Shown piece after piece: positions 45,284 through 53,721 of a DNA stretch of 64,000 nucleotides. The stretch comes from Alloyangia pacifica (GTDB lineage Bacteria > Pseudomonadota > Alphaproteobacteria > Rhodobacterales > Rhodobacteraceae). Each line of letters begins with the position of its first letter. Positions within the stretch are counted from its first letter, which is position 1. The notes under the pieces are model-generated. The model did no database searches, had not been told where the DNA came from, and saw only the letters and a program-made list of their open reading frames with translations. The stretch spans positions 124,001-188,000 of the forward strand of contig NZ_CP022189.1 of NCBI RefSeq assembly GCF_003111685.1. Direction: 5' to 3'. Position numbers and translations under genes: made by a program.

Positions 45284-46378
45284 ATGGCGGCAGAGGAAGG
45301 CGCGGACCGCAGCCATGACGCCTCGCCGCGCAAGCTGGCCGAGGCGCGGCGCAAGGGCGACCTTGCGCGCGCGCCGGATCTGCTCACGGCGGCGGGCTAC
45401 CTCGGGCTGCTGATTGTCGCCATGGCGCTGGGGCCGGAGACGCTGAGAGCGCTCGGCACGGTGCTGCTCGCGCCGATCGACCAGCCCGAGCGGCTGGTGC
45501 CGCTGATCTTCGAGGCGCCGGCCACAGGCGCCGCGGGGGGGCTCATGCGCGAGGTGCTGCGGGCGGTCTGGCCCTGGTTCGCGGTTCCGGCGCTGACGGT
45601 GCTGCTGGCGCTCTTGGCGACCCGCGCGCTGGTCTTCACCCCGTCGAAGCTGATGCCCAAGCTCGAGCGCCTCTCGCCGCTGGAGAATGCGCGCAACAAG
45701 TATGGTCGGCGGGGACTGTTCGAGTTCTTCAAGAGCTTCGGCAAGCTCTGCCTCTATTCCGCGGTGCTCGGTTTCTTCCTGTCCTCGCGTCTCGAGCAGA
45801 TTGCCGCCAGCGTCGCCCTCCCCGCCGGAGAGGCGGCCGGGCGACTCGCCGAACTCATGCGCGCGCTCCTGGGTCTCGCGGTGCTCGTCGCGGCCGCGCT
45901 CGGGGTCATCGACCAGCTCTGGCAGCGCGCCGAGCATCTGCGCCGTCTTCGCATGTCGCAAAAAGAGCTTCGCGACGAGCAGAAGGAGGCGGAGGGCGAT
46001 CCCATGTTCAAGCAGCACCGCCGTGCCCGGGCGCAGGAGATCGCACTCAGCCGGATGATCGCAGAGGTGCCGCGTGCCGACGTGGTGATCACCAACCCCA
46101 CCCATGTTGCAGTGGCGCTGCGCTGGGAGCGCACGCCGGGTTCCGCGCCGGCCTGCGTCGCCAAGGGCCAGGGCGAGATCGCCCGGCGGATTCGCGAGAT
46201 CGCAGCCGAACATGGGGTCCCGCTGCACGCAGATCCGGCGACGGCCCGGGCGCTCTTTGCCACCACCGAGGTCGGCTCGCAGATCGCGCCGGAGTTCTAC
46301 CGGCCGGTCGCCGCCGCCATTCGCTTTTCCGAGGAGATGCGCGCCCGTGCCCGCCGGGGCTGGAGGCGCGGCGGATGA
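45284..46378 (+). CDS. flhB: flagellar export switch protein FlhB
   Basis: A 364-residue export gate protein. It starts with the family pattern DRSHDASPRKLAEARRKGDLARAPDL, has four membrane helices to about residue 215, and the autocleavage motif NPTH (VVITNPTHVAVALRWER). Cleavage between N and P switches export from rod/hook to filament substrates. Overlaps the following small gene by four bases. Confidence 0.96.
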   Translation: MAAEEGADRSHDASPRKLAEARRKGDLARAPDLLTAAGYLGLLIVAMALGPETLRALGTVLLAPIDQPERLVPLIFEAPATGAAGGLMREVLRAVWPWFAVPALTVLLALLATRALVFTPSKLMPKLERLSPLENARNKYGRRGLFEFFKSFGKLCLYSAVLGFFLSSRLEQIAASVALPAGEAAGRLAELMRALLGLAVLVAAALGVIDQLWQRAEHLRRLRMSQKELRDEQKEAEGDPMFKQHRRARAQEIALSRMIAEVPRADVVITNPTHVAVALRWERTPGSAPACVAKGQGEIARRIREIAAEHGVPLHADPATARALFATTEVGSQIAPEFYRPVAAAIRFSEEMRARARRGWRRGG

Positions 46379-46845
46379 GCGGCCCGGACTCCGAGTTGCT
46401 GCGCGTCTCGGCGCTGCTGCGCGATCGGGCGCTCGCGGCGTATCGACGCGATCTCGAGGCAGAGGCGAGGTTGCGGGCCGAGCGGGACAGGATCGACGCG
46501 CTGCGACGGGCTGCCCCTGTCGGCAGCGGCGGCTTGAGCGCCCATCAGGTGCTGGGCATGCAGGCGATCTGGCAAGGCGAATTGCTGCACCGCCGCGCCG
46601 CGATCCAGATGGGCCTTGCCGAGGCCCGGGCCCGGCAGGGCTACAGCGGCAGCGCCGCCCGGGCAGCCTTTTCGCGCGATGAGGCGGCGAGGCGCCTGGT
46701 CGAAACCGCGCGCCGCGCGCGCGCCGCGCAGTGGCTGGCGGCTGAAGAGCGCAGCCTCGAGGAACTGGCCAGGTTGCGGCTCTGGCGCGCGTCGTCGGAA
46801 GGGAGGGCGGGCCGGCCTAATTGTCCTGACGGGCGATATCCGTGA
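46375..46845 (+). CDS. small helical protein, FliJ-like candidate
   Basis: A 156-residue, Arg/Ala-rich protein predicted to be almost entirely alpha-helical coiled coil (RDRALAAYRRDLEAEARLRAERDRIDAL; ARQGYSGSAARAAFSRDEAARRLVETARRARAA). It directly follows flhB with a four-base overlap. Size, helicity and position fit FliJ, the export-apparatus stalk protein, but no sequence motif proves it. Its 3' end overlaps the converging fliL gene by 29 bases. Confidence 0.6.
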   Translation: MSGPDSELLRVSALLRDRALAAYRRDLEAEARLRAERDRIDALRRAAPVGSGGLSAHQVLGMQAIWQGELLHRRAAIQMGLAEARARQGYSGSAARAAFSRDEAARRLVETARRARAAQWLAAEERSLEELARLRLWRASSEGRAGRPNCPDGRYP

Positions 46846-47358
46846 TCAGCACGTCCTTGACGCGCGCGCCTAGGATGTTGCGCGCGGTTTCGAAGAGCAC
46901 GCGGCGCAGCGCCTCCATCCGCGGCGTCTGGGTGAAATTGCCATCGAAGCCGCCGATATTGGCGTGATCGAAAAGCGCTCGCAGGAAACCGTCGCGCAGC
47001 TTCGGCTCCTCGTCGAAGATGCTCTCCGTGCTGCCGGCGCTGACCTCAAGCGAGATCGACAAAACCACCAGCGCACCGACCCGCGCGTCTTCGACAACCG
47101 GCACCACGAACTGGTTGTTGAGCTTGACGTATTCGGTTTCGCCATCATGGCCCCCGGCGGCACCGTCCCCGCTCTCCTCCTCCCCGTGATCCGCGGCCGC
47201 CATGTCAGCGGCGTGGTCCTCCCCCCTGGCGGGGGGGGCTCTGCCTGGCCGGCGTCGGGGGCGGCGTGTCCGTTGGGCCCCGGGGCGAAAAAGAGGCCCG
47301 CGCCGATGCCGGCGCCGGTGCCGATCAGGGCGAGAAGGAGGGGCAGGAGCTTTTTCAC
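46817..47358 (-). pseudogene. fliL: flagellar basal-body protein FliL, frameshifted
   Basis: The N-terminal half (from ATG 47358: MKKLLPLLLALIGTGAGIGAG, a membrane anchor) and the C-terminal half (VKLNNQFVVPVVEDARVGALVV to DVLITDIARQDN) are both clear FliL sequence but lie in different frames. The break is at a run of eight C on the coding strand (G at 47231-47238); nine C would restore one 180-residue frame. FliL is a stator-associated, single-pass membrane protein. The shift may be a sequencing error, a real inactivation, or slippage-based on/off control. It is the last gene of the flgB operon, ten bases after flgH. Confidence 0.85.
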
Positions 47359-47368
47359 GCGGGGCTCC

Positions 47369-48097
47369 TCAGAACGGCAGAATCATGTCGAGCGCCTGCA
47401 GTCCGTAGCGCGGTTGCTGCATGTCGCTGATCTGCCCGCGCCCGCCGTAGGAGATGCGGGCCGAGGCAATCTTGTCATAGGTGATCTCGTTTTGCCGCGA
47501 GATGTCCTCGGGACGGACGAAGCCGGAAACCAGCAGCTCGCGCATCTCGAAGTTCACCCGCACCTCTTGCAGCCCCGAGATCTCGAGCACGCCGTTCGGC
47601 AACACCTTGGTGATGGTTGCGGCGACCCGCAGGGTCAGCTTCTCGTTGCGGCTCACCGATCCGTCGCCGCTGGCGCTGCTGGTGCTGCTGATGTCCACGG
47701 CCGAGGCCAGCGAGGTGCCATCGGTCATCGTCGCCTCGTGGCGCTGCGGATAGCCGAAGAACTCGGGGATCCCAAGGCTTTCGGAGGCGGCGCGCGACCG
47801 GTCGGTGGAATTGGAGATTTCGGCCCGCTCGTCGATCTCGATCACCACGGTCAGGATGTCGCCGCTGCGCATGGCGCGGCGGTCGCCGAGCAGCGATCCG
47901 CGCGCGCCGCTCCAGAGCGAGGCGTGGTCGGTCACCCGCAGCGGCAGCGCCGGGTCGGAGGCGGTGGAATAGGCCATGGCGGCATGCTCGGCGCCGTCTT
48001 CCTTGGGGGTGAAGCCGGGCGGACGGCCGAGGTGGTCGAGACGCCCGCAGGTGCCAAGAACGGTCAGGAACAGCAGAAGGATCGCGAGGCGCTGCAT
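47369..48097 (-). CDS. flgH: flagellar L-ring lipoprotein FlgH
   Basis: A 242-residue outer-membrane ring lipoprotein. The lipobox LGTC puts the lipidated cysteine at 17. Family segments follow: LWSGARGSLLGDRRAMRSGDILTVVIEIDE, VAATITKVLPNGVLEISGLQEVRVNFEMRELLVSGFVRPEDIS, and the ending ISYGGRGQISDMQQPRYGLQALDMILPF. Three bases after flgA. Confidence 0.96.
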   Translation of the reverse strand: MQRLAILLLFLTVLGTCGRLDHLGRPPGFTPKEDGAEHAAMAYSTASDPALPLRVTDHASLWSGARGSLLGDRRAMRSGDILTVVIEIDERAEISNSTDRSRAASESLGIPEFFGYPQRHEATMTDGTSLASAVDISSTSSASGDGSVSRNEKLTLRVAATITKVLPNGVLEISGLQEVRVNFEMRELLVSGFVRPEDISRQNEITYDKIASARISYGGRGQISDMQQPRYGLQALDMILPF

Positions 48098-48100
48098 GGT

Positions 48101-48520
48101 TCACTCCGGCGAGACGTCGACGCGGCCGTCGGCGCCGATGGTCCCGAACAGCAGGTTGCGCGAGGAAAGGTTCATAACCCGGATCTTGTCGCCTTCGCGG
48201 CCCCGTGACATGGCGCGCCCCTCGGTGGTGATGCGCAGCCCGGCATGGTCGTAGACGAGGTCGACGAGCTGGTTGCGCTCCACCAGCGCAGGTTCGGTGA
48301 GCTGCACCTCCAGCACCGGCTGCCCGGGGTAGATGGCGACGCGGCTTTCCCGCCCGATCACCGAATCCAGTGTCTCTGCCGCCCCCTCGGAGCGGCGCGG
48401 ATCGAGGCGAACGGCCTCGGGCGCGATGACCTCCTGCGCCCGGATGGTGCGTGCCGCCACGACGATCTCGGCCCCGGCGGGGCCAGCGGCGAGCAGCAGG
48501 GCCAGCAGCGCCGAGCGCAT
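48101..48520 (-). CDS. flgA: flagellar P-ring assembly chaperone FlgA
   Basis: A 139-residue periplasmic chaperone for FlgI. A signal peptide (1-17, ending AGA) precedes the SAF-type domain: TIRAQEVIAPEAVRLDP, SRVAIYPGQPVLEVQLTEPALVERNQLVDLVYDHAGLRI, GREGDKIRVMNLSSRNLLFGTI. Shorter than enterobacterial FlgA, as usual in this group. One base after flgG. Confidence 0.92.
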   Translation of the reverse strand: MRSALLALLLAAGPAGAEIVVAARTIRAQEVIAPEAVRLDPRRSEGAAETLDSVIGRESRVAIYPGQPVLEVQLTEPALVERNQLVDLVYDHAGLRITTEGRAMSRGREGDKIRVMNLSSRNLLFGTIGADGRVDVSPE

Positions 48521-48521
48521 C

Positions 48522-49307
48522 TCAGCGCACCTGGACCGTGGCCGCGAGCATCTGGTCGGCGGCGGTGATCACCTTGGAGTTGAGTTCGTAGCCGCGCTGC
48601 GCCTCGATCAACTCGGTGATCTCGTAGATCGGATCGACACTGCTTTCCTCGAGATAGCCTTGGCGCAGCATGCCCAGCCCGTCGAGCCCGGCGGTGCCCT
48701 GCAACGGCGGACCGGAGGCCTCTGTTTCGGTGAAGAGATTGCCGCCGATCGCCTCGAGCCCGCGCGGGTTGGTGAAGCCGGTGAGGGTGAACTGGCCGAG
48801 CAGCTGAGCGGGAACCGTGCCGTCGAAATAGGCGTATACCTCCCCCTGCTGGTTGACCGAGAGGCTCTTGGCGTCGGCGGGGATGGTGATGCCGGGGGCG
48901 ACGTGAAGACCTTCGGAGGTGACAATGAGCCCGTCGGCGCTGCGTTTCAGGGCGCCGTCCCGGGTGTAGGCCGCCGCGCCCGAGGGGAGCGTGACCTCGA
49001 GATATCCCTTGCCCTCGATGGCGACGTCTAGATCCGCACCCGTGGCCGAGGAACTGCCCTGCGCGAGGTTGACCGAGACGGCGGCCGGGCGCACCCCGAG
49101 CCCGAGCTGTACCCCGGTGGGCAGCATGGTGCCATCTGAGGCGCTGATCGTCCCGGCGCGGTGCACTTGCTGATAGTGCAGGTCGGCGAACTCGGCGCGG
49201 CGGGCGTTGTAGCCGGTGGTGCTCATGTTCGAGAGGTTGTGCGAGATCACCTCGACCCGCATTTGCTGGGCACTCATGCCGGTGGCGGCGATTTTCAGGG
49301 CGCGCAT
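48522..49307 (-). CDS. flgG: flagellar distal rod protein FlgG
   Basis: A 261-residue rod protein. The N-terminal MRALKIAATGMSAQQMRVEVISHNLSNMSTTGYNARRAEFADLHYQ and the C-terminal VDPIYEITELIEAQRGYELNSKVITAADQMLAATVQVR are diagnostic, with LGLGVRPAAVSVNLAQGS in between. Within the flgB-to-fliL operon, 27 bp after flgF. Confidence 0.96.
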   Translation of the reverse strand: MRALKIAATGMSAQQMRVEVISHNLSNMSTTGYNARRAEFADLHYQQVHRAGTISASDGTMLPTGVQLGLGVRPAAVSVNLAQGSSSATGADLDVAIEGKGYLEVTLPSGAAAYTRDGALKRSADGLIVTSEGLHVAPGITIPADAKSLSVNQQGEVYAYFDGTVPAQLLGQFTLTGFTNPRGLEAIGGNLFTETEASGPPLQGTAGLDGLGMLRQGYLEESSVDPIYEITELIEAQRGYELNSKVITAADQMLAATVQVR

Positions 49308-49334
49308 GGGCGGTCTCCGGGGCGGGGAAAGGGC

Positions 49335-50045
49335 TCAGGTGAACAGGGTCTTGATGGCAGCGCGCTGGCGCTCGTCCTCGCGGTCGAGAAAGCCCTGACC
49401 CATTTCGTAGGCGCGCTGCACCTCGATCAGCCGGGCGAGTTGCAGCACCGGATCGACGTTGGAGGATTCGAGCGCCCCTTGGATGATCGCCGGGTCCTCG
49501 ACCGGCCCGGTACCATTCGGCGCGCGAAACAGCGTGGCGCCGTCGCGTTCGAGCTCCTTGGTGTCGGGCGGGCGTAGAAGTCCGATCTGGCCGATGGGAA
49601 GGCCCTGGCTGCTGAGCGTGCCGTCGCGCGCGACCGCGAGATCCGCTGCACCGGGCGGCACGAAAACCGGCCCGCCCGCCGCGCTCAGCACCGGGTACCC
49701 GTCGTGGGTGACCAGGTCGCCCTGGGCGCTGGTGGTGAAGGCGCCGTTGCGGGTCAGTCGCTCGCCGCCCGGCGTGATCACGGCGAAGAAGCCCTCCCCC
49801 TCGATCGCAAGGTCGAGCGTCGCGCCGGTCCGGGTGATCGCCCCCTGGGTAAAGGAGCTGTCGCGCACATGCGCCGCGCTCATCGACAGCGAGCCGTGGT
49901 CCGTGGCGCGAATGTACTCGGAAAAGATCACCCCCTGCTGGCGATAGCCGGTGGTATTGGCATTGGCCACGTTGTTTGCGATGAGCTGCAGCTCACGCAT
50001 GAGGCCGCTCTGACGAGATAAGACGGCATATCCGGCGGTTTCCAT
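49335..50045 (-). CDS. flgF: flagellar proximal rod protein FlgF
   Basis: A 236-residue rod protein: METAGYAVLSRQSGLMRELQLIANNVANANTTGYRQQGVIFSEYI at the start, LDLAIEGEGFFAVITPGGERLTRNGAFTTSAQGDLVTHDG in the middle, and VDPVLQLARLIEVQRAYEMGQGFLDREDERQRAAIKTL at the end. Follows fliQ by one base. Confidence 0.94.
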   Translation of the reverse strand: METAGYAVLSRQSGLMRELQLIANNVANANTTGYRQQGVIFSEYIRATDHGSLSMSAAHVRDSSFTQGAITRTGATLDLAIEGEGFFAVITPGGERLTRNGAFTTSAQGDLVTHDGYPVLSAAGGPVFVPPGAADLAVARDGTLSSQGLPIGQIGLLRPPDTKELERDGATLFRAPNGTGPVEDPAIIQGALESSNVDPVLQLARLIEVQRAYEMGQGFLDREDERQRAAIKTLFT

Positions 50046-50046
50046 C

Positions 50047-50316
50047 TCAGCCTCCGGTGATCATCGGGATGACGCGGGACTGGAAGAAGGCGACCAGCGT
50101 CTCGGTCATGAAGCTCATCGAGATCCAGAAGGTGATGACGATGGCCAGCAGCTTCGGCACGAAGGTGAGGGTCATCTCCTGGATCGAGGTGAGCGCTTGG
50201 AAGAGGCCAACGCCGACGCCCGCCAGCAGCGCGGCGGTGAGGATCGGCAATGCGGTGACGCTTGCCACCCAGAGCCCCTGGCGGAGCGTGTCGAAGAAGA
50301 GGGTTTCGTTCAGCAT
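50047..50316 (-). CDS. fliQ: flagellar export apparatus protein FliQ
   Basis: An 89-residue, two-helix membrane subunit of the export gate: FFDTLRQGLWVASVTALPILTAALLAGVGVGLFQALTSIQEMTLTFVPKLLAIVITFWISMSFM, with the ALTSIQEMTLTFVPK loop conserved in FliQ. Between fliE and flgF. Confidence 0.95.
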   Translation of the reverse strand: MLNETLFFDTLRQGLWVASVTALPILTAALLAGVGVGLFQALTSIQEMTLTFVPKLLAIVITFWISMSFMTETLVAFFQSRVIPMITGG

Positions 50317-50319
50317 GGC

Positions 50320-50607
50320 TCAGACCGGCATCCGCAGGATTTCCTGATAGGCTTCGACCACCTTGTTGCGCAGGGTGACCACGGTTTCGACCGCCAGCTC
50401 GGACTGGGCGAGGGCCTGGACCAGCGCGTGCGGGTCCGCGTCGCCGGTCATCGCGGCGGTGGCGGCGTTCTCTGCCTCGGTGAGGGTTGCGTTGAAATCC
50501 TTGGCTGCCGCGGCGAGGCGGGCGCCGACATCGCGGTCCAAGTCCGGTTCTGTCGCAGGGCGGGAGGCCGCGTATTGCTGTGCGGCGAAGAGCGATCGGA
50601 CATCCAT
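50320..50607 (-). CDS. fliE: flagellar hook-basal body protein FliE
   Basis: A 95-residue rod-MS-ring adaptor. The C-terminal region DPHALVQALAQSELAVETVVTLRNKVVEAYQEILRMPV is the FliE hallmark. The N-terminus is variable. 43 bp after flgC and three bases before fliQ. Confidence 0.92.
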   Translation of the reverse strand: MDVRSLFAAQQYAASRPATEPDLDRDVGARLAAAAKDFNATLTEAENAATAAMTGDADPHALVQALAQSELAVETVVTLRNKVVEAYQEILRMPV

Positions 50608-50650
50608 TCTGAATACCTTTCACGGCTGTGGGAGGAGCGCGTATGGCAGG

Positions 50651-51043
50651 TCACCTGCGCAGCAGGTCCATCAGGCCGGCCTGCATCTGGCGCGTCTGGT
50701 CGAACATCTTGAGGTTGGCCTCGTAACTGCGCTGGGCTTCGCGGGCATCCGCGAGTTCGATCAGCAGATCGACGTTGGACCCGAGGTAGTGCCCGGTGGA
50801 ATTCGCGAGCGGGTGACCGGGGTCGTAGATCTGCACAAGGTCCTTGCGGTCCAGCGACACACGGCCGGCAACAACGCGGCTCAGCTCGGAGTTGCGCGCG
50901 GGCTCGGGCTCGAAGGGGACGGTCTTGCGCCGGTAGCCGGGCGTGTCGACATTGGCGATATTCTCCGCGAGTGTCCGAAGGCGCATGGACTGGGCGTGCA
51001 GCCCGCTGGAGGTCACCGACAGGGCGTCGGAAAAGCTGCTCAT
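50651..51043 (-). CDS. flgC: flagellar proximal rod protein FlgC
   Basis: A 130-residue rod protein: SVTSSGLHAQSMRLRTLAENIANVDTPGYRRKTVPFE near the start, and YLGSNVDLLIELADAREAQRSYEANLKMFDQTRQMQAGLMDLLRR at the end. ATG 51043 is preferred, with GGAAGG at nine bases; GTG 51049 is a possible start two codons earlier. 15 bp after flgB. Confidence 0.94.
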   Translation of the reverse strand: MSSFSDALSVTSSGLHAQSMRLRTLAENIANVDTPGYRRKTVPFEPEPARNSELSRVVAGRVSLDRKDLVQIYDPGHPLANSTGHYLGSNVDLLIELADAREAQRSYEANLKMFDQTRQMQAGLMDLLRR

Positions 51044-51058
51044 TTCCACATCCCTTCC

Positions 51059-51436
51059 TCAGGTTCCGAGGCTGCTGCGCAGCAGCGTGAGATTGGAGCG
51101 ATAGATCGCGAGCGCGCGGTCATGGGCCCGCTGAGCATCGACAGCGGTCAGCATCTCAGCCTCGAGCGAGACAGTGTTGCCATTTGGGTCCTCTGCCTTC
51201 CGCCGCTCGGCGAGGTCGAAGGGCGCGGCACCGGAGGCCCGGTTCAGATGGCCCGCCCGGGTCGCGCGCATGGCGGAAGGCCGTCCTCGCAGGATTTCGG
51301 TGAACTCGGGCAAGTCTATGCCGCGATAGCCGGGGGTATCGGCATTGGCGATGTTCTGTGCGCTTAACGCCTGCTGCGCGCCGGCATGGCGCGCCATGGT
51401 GATAGCGGTGCGAAACACGTTCAGGTTCTGGAACAT
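51059..51436 (-). CDS. flgB: flagellar proximal rod protein FlgB
   Basis: A 125-residue rod protein: FRTAITMARHAGAQQALSAQNIANADTPGYRGIDLPEF and the C-terminal MLTAVDAQRAHDRALAIYRSNLTLLRSSLGT. The ATG at 51436 follows GAGGGAG; the frame is open to 51673 into fliI without family likeness. First gene of the flgB-flgC-fliE-fliQ-flgF-flgG-flgA-flgH-fliL operon, divergent from fliI. Confidence 0.94.
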   Translation of the reverse strand: MFQNLNVFRTAITMARHAGAQQALSAQNIANADTPGYRGIDLPEFTEILRGRPSAMRATRAGHLNRASGAAPFDLAERRKAEDPNGNTVSLEAEMLTAVDAQRAHDRALAIYRSNLTLLRSSLGT

Positions 51437-51459
51437 CGGGGTTTCTCCCTCGATTGGCT

Positions 51460-51474
51460 TCAACCAAGGCTTAA
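51460..51474. promoter_or_regulatory. CtrA-like box between flgB and fliI
   Basis: TCAA-N7-TTAA (TTAA-N7-TTGA on the other strand), one mismatch from the CtrA consensus, 47 bp before the fliI start and 23 bp before flgB. It could serve one or both divergent operons. Confidence 0.5.
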
Positions 51475-51521
51475 CAGTGATTCCTTTAGAAAAGGTTTGA
51501 ACCTGAAGAAGGGAGCCCGCG

Positions 51522-52895
51522 ATGGAAGAGAGCGCGATCGCCTCGCTGCGCCGGCGTATCGCGGGCGTGCAACCGGTGCGCGCGGTCGGTCGGGTGCGCT
51601 CGGTCGAAGGCACGGTGATCTGGGTGCGCGGCCTCGCGCATCGGGCGCGGATCGGCGACCGGCTGCGTCTCATGCGCGACAGCGGCCCGCTCGAGGGCGA
51701 GGTGCTGCGTATTCGAGAAGAGTTGGTGGCGATGCTGCCCGATGAAGGGGTCGAGGGCGTGTCGCAGGGCGATCGCGTGGCGGTGTTGGGGGCGCCGGGG
51801 CTGGCGCCGGCGGATGGCTGGATCGGCCGGGTGATCGACCCCTACGGGCAACCCCTGGACGGGGCGCCGATCAGTCGTGGCCCGAAGCTGCGTTCGATCC
51901 GCGGCAGCCCGCCACCGGCGGCGCGGCGGCGCGGTCTCGGGGGGCGGTTGGCGACCGGACTGGCGGCCTTCGACACGTTGCTGCCCATCGTGCAAGGCCA
52001 GCGAATCGGCTTGTTCGCGGGCTCGGGCGTCGGCAAGTCGCGACTGCTGGCGGCGCTCGCGCAGGGCATGGCGGCTGATGTGGTGGTGCTGGCGCTGGTC
52101 GGCGAGCGGGGGCGCGAACTGCATGACTTCGTGCAGGAGGTTTTGGGACCCGAGGGCATGGCCCGCGCAGTCGTCGTGGCGGCCACCTCGGACCGCTCGC
52201 CGCTGGAACGGCGGCGCTGCGCCATGGCGGCGATGACCGTGGCCGAGCATTTCCGCGATCAGGGGCTTCAGGTATTGTTCCTGGCGGATTCCATCACTCG
52301 GTTCGCCGAGGCGCATCGCGAGGTGGCCATTGCCGCGGGTGAGCTGCCGGCCCTTCGCGGCTTCCCTCCGTCGACCGCGCATCAGATCATGCGGCTGGCC
52401 GAACGCGCGGGGCCGGGGGTTGAGGGCAGCGGCGACATCACCGCGGTCTTCTCGGTGCTGGTGGCTGGCTCGGATATGGAGGAGCCGATCGCCGACATTC
52501 TGCGCGGGGTGCTCGATGGTCACGCGGTGCTGAGTCGCGAGATCGCCGAGCGCGGGCGTTATCCGGCGATCGACATCCTCCGTTCAGTCTCGCGCAGCCT
52601 GCCCGAGGCGGCAAGTCCGGAGGAAAACGAGAGTCTGCGTATGGTGCGCCAGTTGCTGGGCGCCTATGCGAGGTCGGAGGCGATGATCCGGGCCGGGCTC
52701 TATCGTGATGGCGAGGATCCGGTGCTTGATCAGGCGATCCGGGTCTGGTCGGACCTGGATGGCTTCTTCGCCGAGTCCTCGCCGCAGGGGCCGGAGGCGG
52801 CCTTTTCGCGGCTGGCGGTGATCCTGAGGCGGGCGGCGGCGGGCCAATCCGGTCCGGGCGGAGTGCGCGGCGGACGAGGTCGACAGGCCAGCTAG
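51522..52895 (+). CDS. fliI: flagellum-specific export ATPase FliI
   Basis: A 457-residue ATPase related to F1 beta. Walker A GLFAGSGVGKSRLLAALA, Walker B VLFLADSITRFAEAHREV, and the GERGRELHDFVQEVLG segment are clear; MGRVIDPYGQPLDG-like GWIGRVIDPYGQPLDGAP is upstream. The C-terminal domain is complete. Monocistronic here, ending against the converging DUF1217 gene; fliH is not adjacent. Confidence 0.95.
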   Translation: MEESAIASLRRRIAGVQPVRAVGRVRSVEGTVIWVRGLAHRARIGDRLRLMRDSGPLEGEVLRIREELVAMLPDEGVEGVSQGDRVAVLGAPGLAPADGWIGRVIDPYGQPLDGAPISRGPKLRSIRGSPPPAARRRGLGGRLATGLAAFDTLLPIVQGQRIGLFAGSGVGKSRLLAALAQGMAADVVVLALVGERGRELHDFVQEVLGPEGMARAVVVAATSDRSPLERRRCAMAAMTVAEHFRDQGLQVLFLADSITRFAEAHREVAIAAGELPALRGFPPSTAHQIMRLAERAGPGVEGSGDITAVFSVLVAGSDMEEPIADILRGVLDGHAVLSREIAERGRYPAIDILRSVSRSLPEAASPEENESLRMVRQLLGAYARSEAMIRAGLYRDGEDPVLDQAIRVWSDLDGFFAESSPQGPEAAFSRLAVILRRAAAGQSGPGGVRGGRGRQAS

Positions 52896-52911
52896 CGCTG
52901 GGGCGTCGGAG

Positions 52912-53721
52912 TCAGAGAGAGTCCCATCGAGGGAGGCTTTGCAACAGGGTGAGCGCGATCTGCCCCTTTCCCGAGGCGGTGGAGGCAGCGACCTGCTCCT
53001 GCAAGAGATAGCTTTGGACGATTCGGGTCAGTGTCTTTTCCTTGGAAAGGACGGAGAGATCATCCGAGCCGAAACGCGCGGCTGCCTTGTCCTTGAAGAT
53101 TTCCAATTGCTGGTCGATGTCCAGTTGGCCAAGCGCTCTTGGCAAGCCGAGCGCCCCTTCGAAGACCTTGCGGAGGGGTTGGTTGCCCATGACGCGGAAC
53201 CACTTGGTGTCATTAGAGATCTCGGTCGCACCGATTTCCGGCAGGCTGCGCTGCAGAGATAAGGCGAGCCGCAGCGCGTCGTCCTGTTCGCCCACGGCGA
53301 CCTCGAACTGCTGGGCGTGGAACTTCGCGATAATCTCTTCGGCAAAGCCCTCGACTTGGGTGCGAGGGCCCTCGGCGCGATCGAACCCGAAGCCACGCGC
53401 CAGCGCCTTGTAGCGCTCGTCCGCCAGCTTGTTGGCAAGCGCATCCGAGGCGGAGGTGCCCTCCGCCAGGAGCTTGCGGATAAAGAATTTGCTGTCGATA
53501 TCGTCCTGCAGACCGAAGGCGCCGAGCGCGACTCGCAAGAGGCGGCGGTCGGCAACCAGGTCCTCCGCGCTGGTGATCTGGTCGATCTTCTCGGCGAAAT
53601 AGCTCGTGTCGCGGATCAGCTCCGGGCTCTTTTCGAAATTTGCGCGCTGACTGGCCCCGGTGCTTTGCAGGAATTGCCAAGCCAGGAGACCGGTGCCGAC
53701 GAGGATGGGTTGGAAGCTCAT
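52912..53721 (-). CDS. DUF1217 domain flagellar-locus protein
   Basis: A 269-residue protein with the DUF1217 pattern: ELIRDTSYFAEKIDQITSAEDLVADRRLLRVALGAFGLQDDIDSKFFIRKLLAEG, ALANKLADERYKALARGFGF, and later FRVMGNQPLRKVFEGALGLP. DUF1217 proteins are found in flagellar loci of alphaproteobacteria; the function is unknown. No signal peptide. It overlaps flbT by four bases at the end of the fliC-flaF-flbT group, and may act in flagellar export or assembly. Confidence 0.85.
   Translation of the reverse strand: MSFQPILVGTGLLAWQFLQSTGASQRANFEKSPELIRDTSYFAEKIDQITSAEDLVADRRLLRVALGAFGLQDDIDSKFFIRKLLAEGTSASDALANKLADERYKALARGFGFDRAEGPRTQVEGFAEEIIAKFHAQQFEVAVGEQDDALRLALSLQRSLPEIGATEISNDTKWFRVMGNQPLRKVFEGALGLPRALGQLDIDQQLEIFKDKAAARFGSDDLSVLSKEKTLTRIVQSYLLQEQVAASTASGKGQIALTLLQSLPRWDSL

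Noticed and set aside
46817..47203. Stand-alone 128-residue gene
   Set aside because: It is the C-terminal part of FliL after the frameshift; alone it lacks the membrane anchor.
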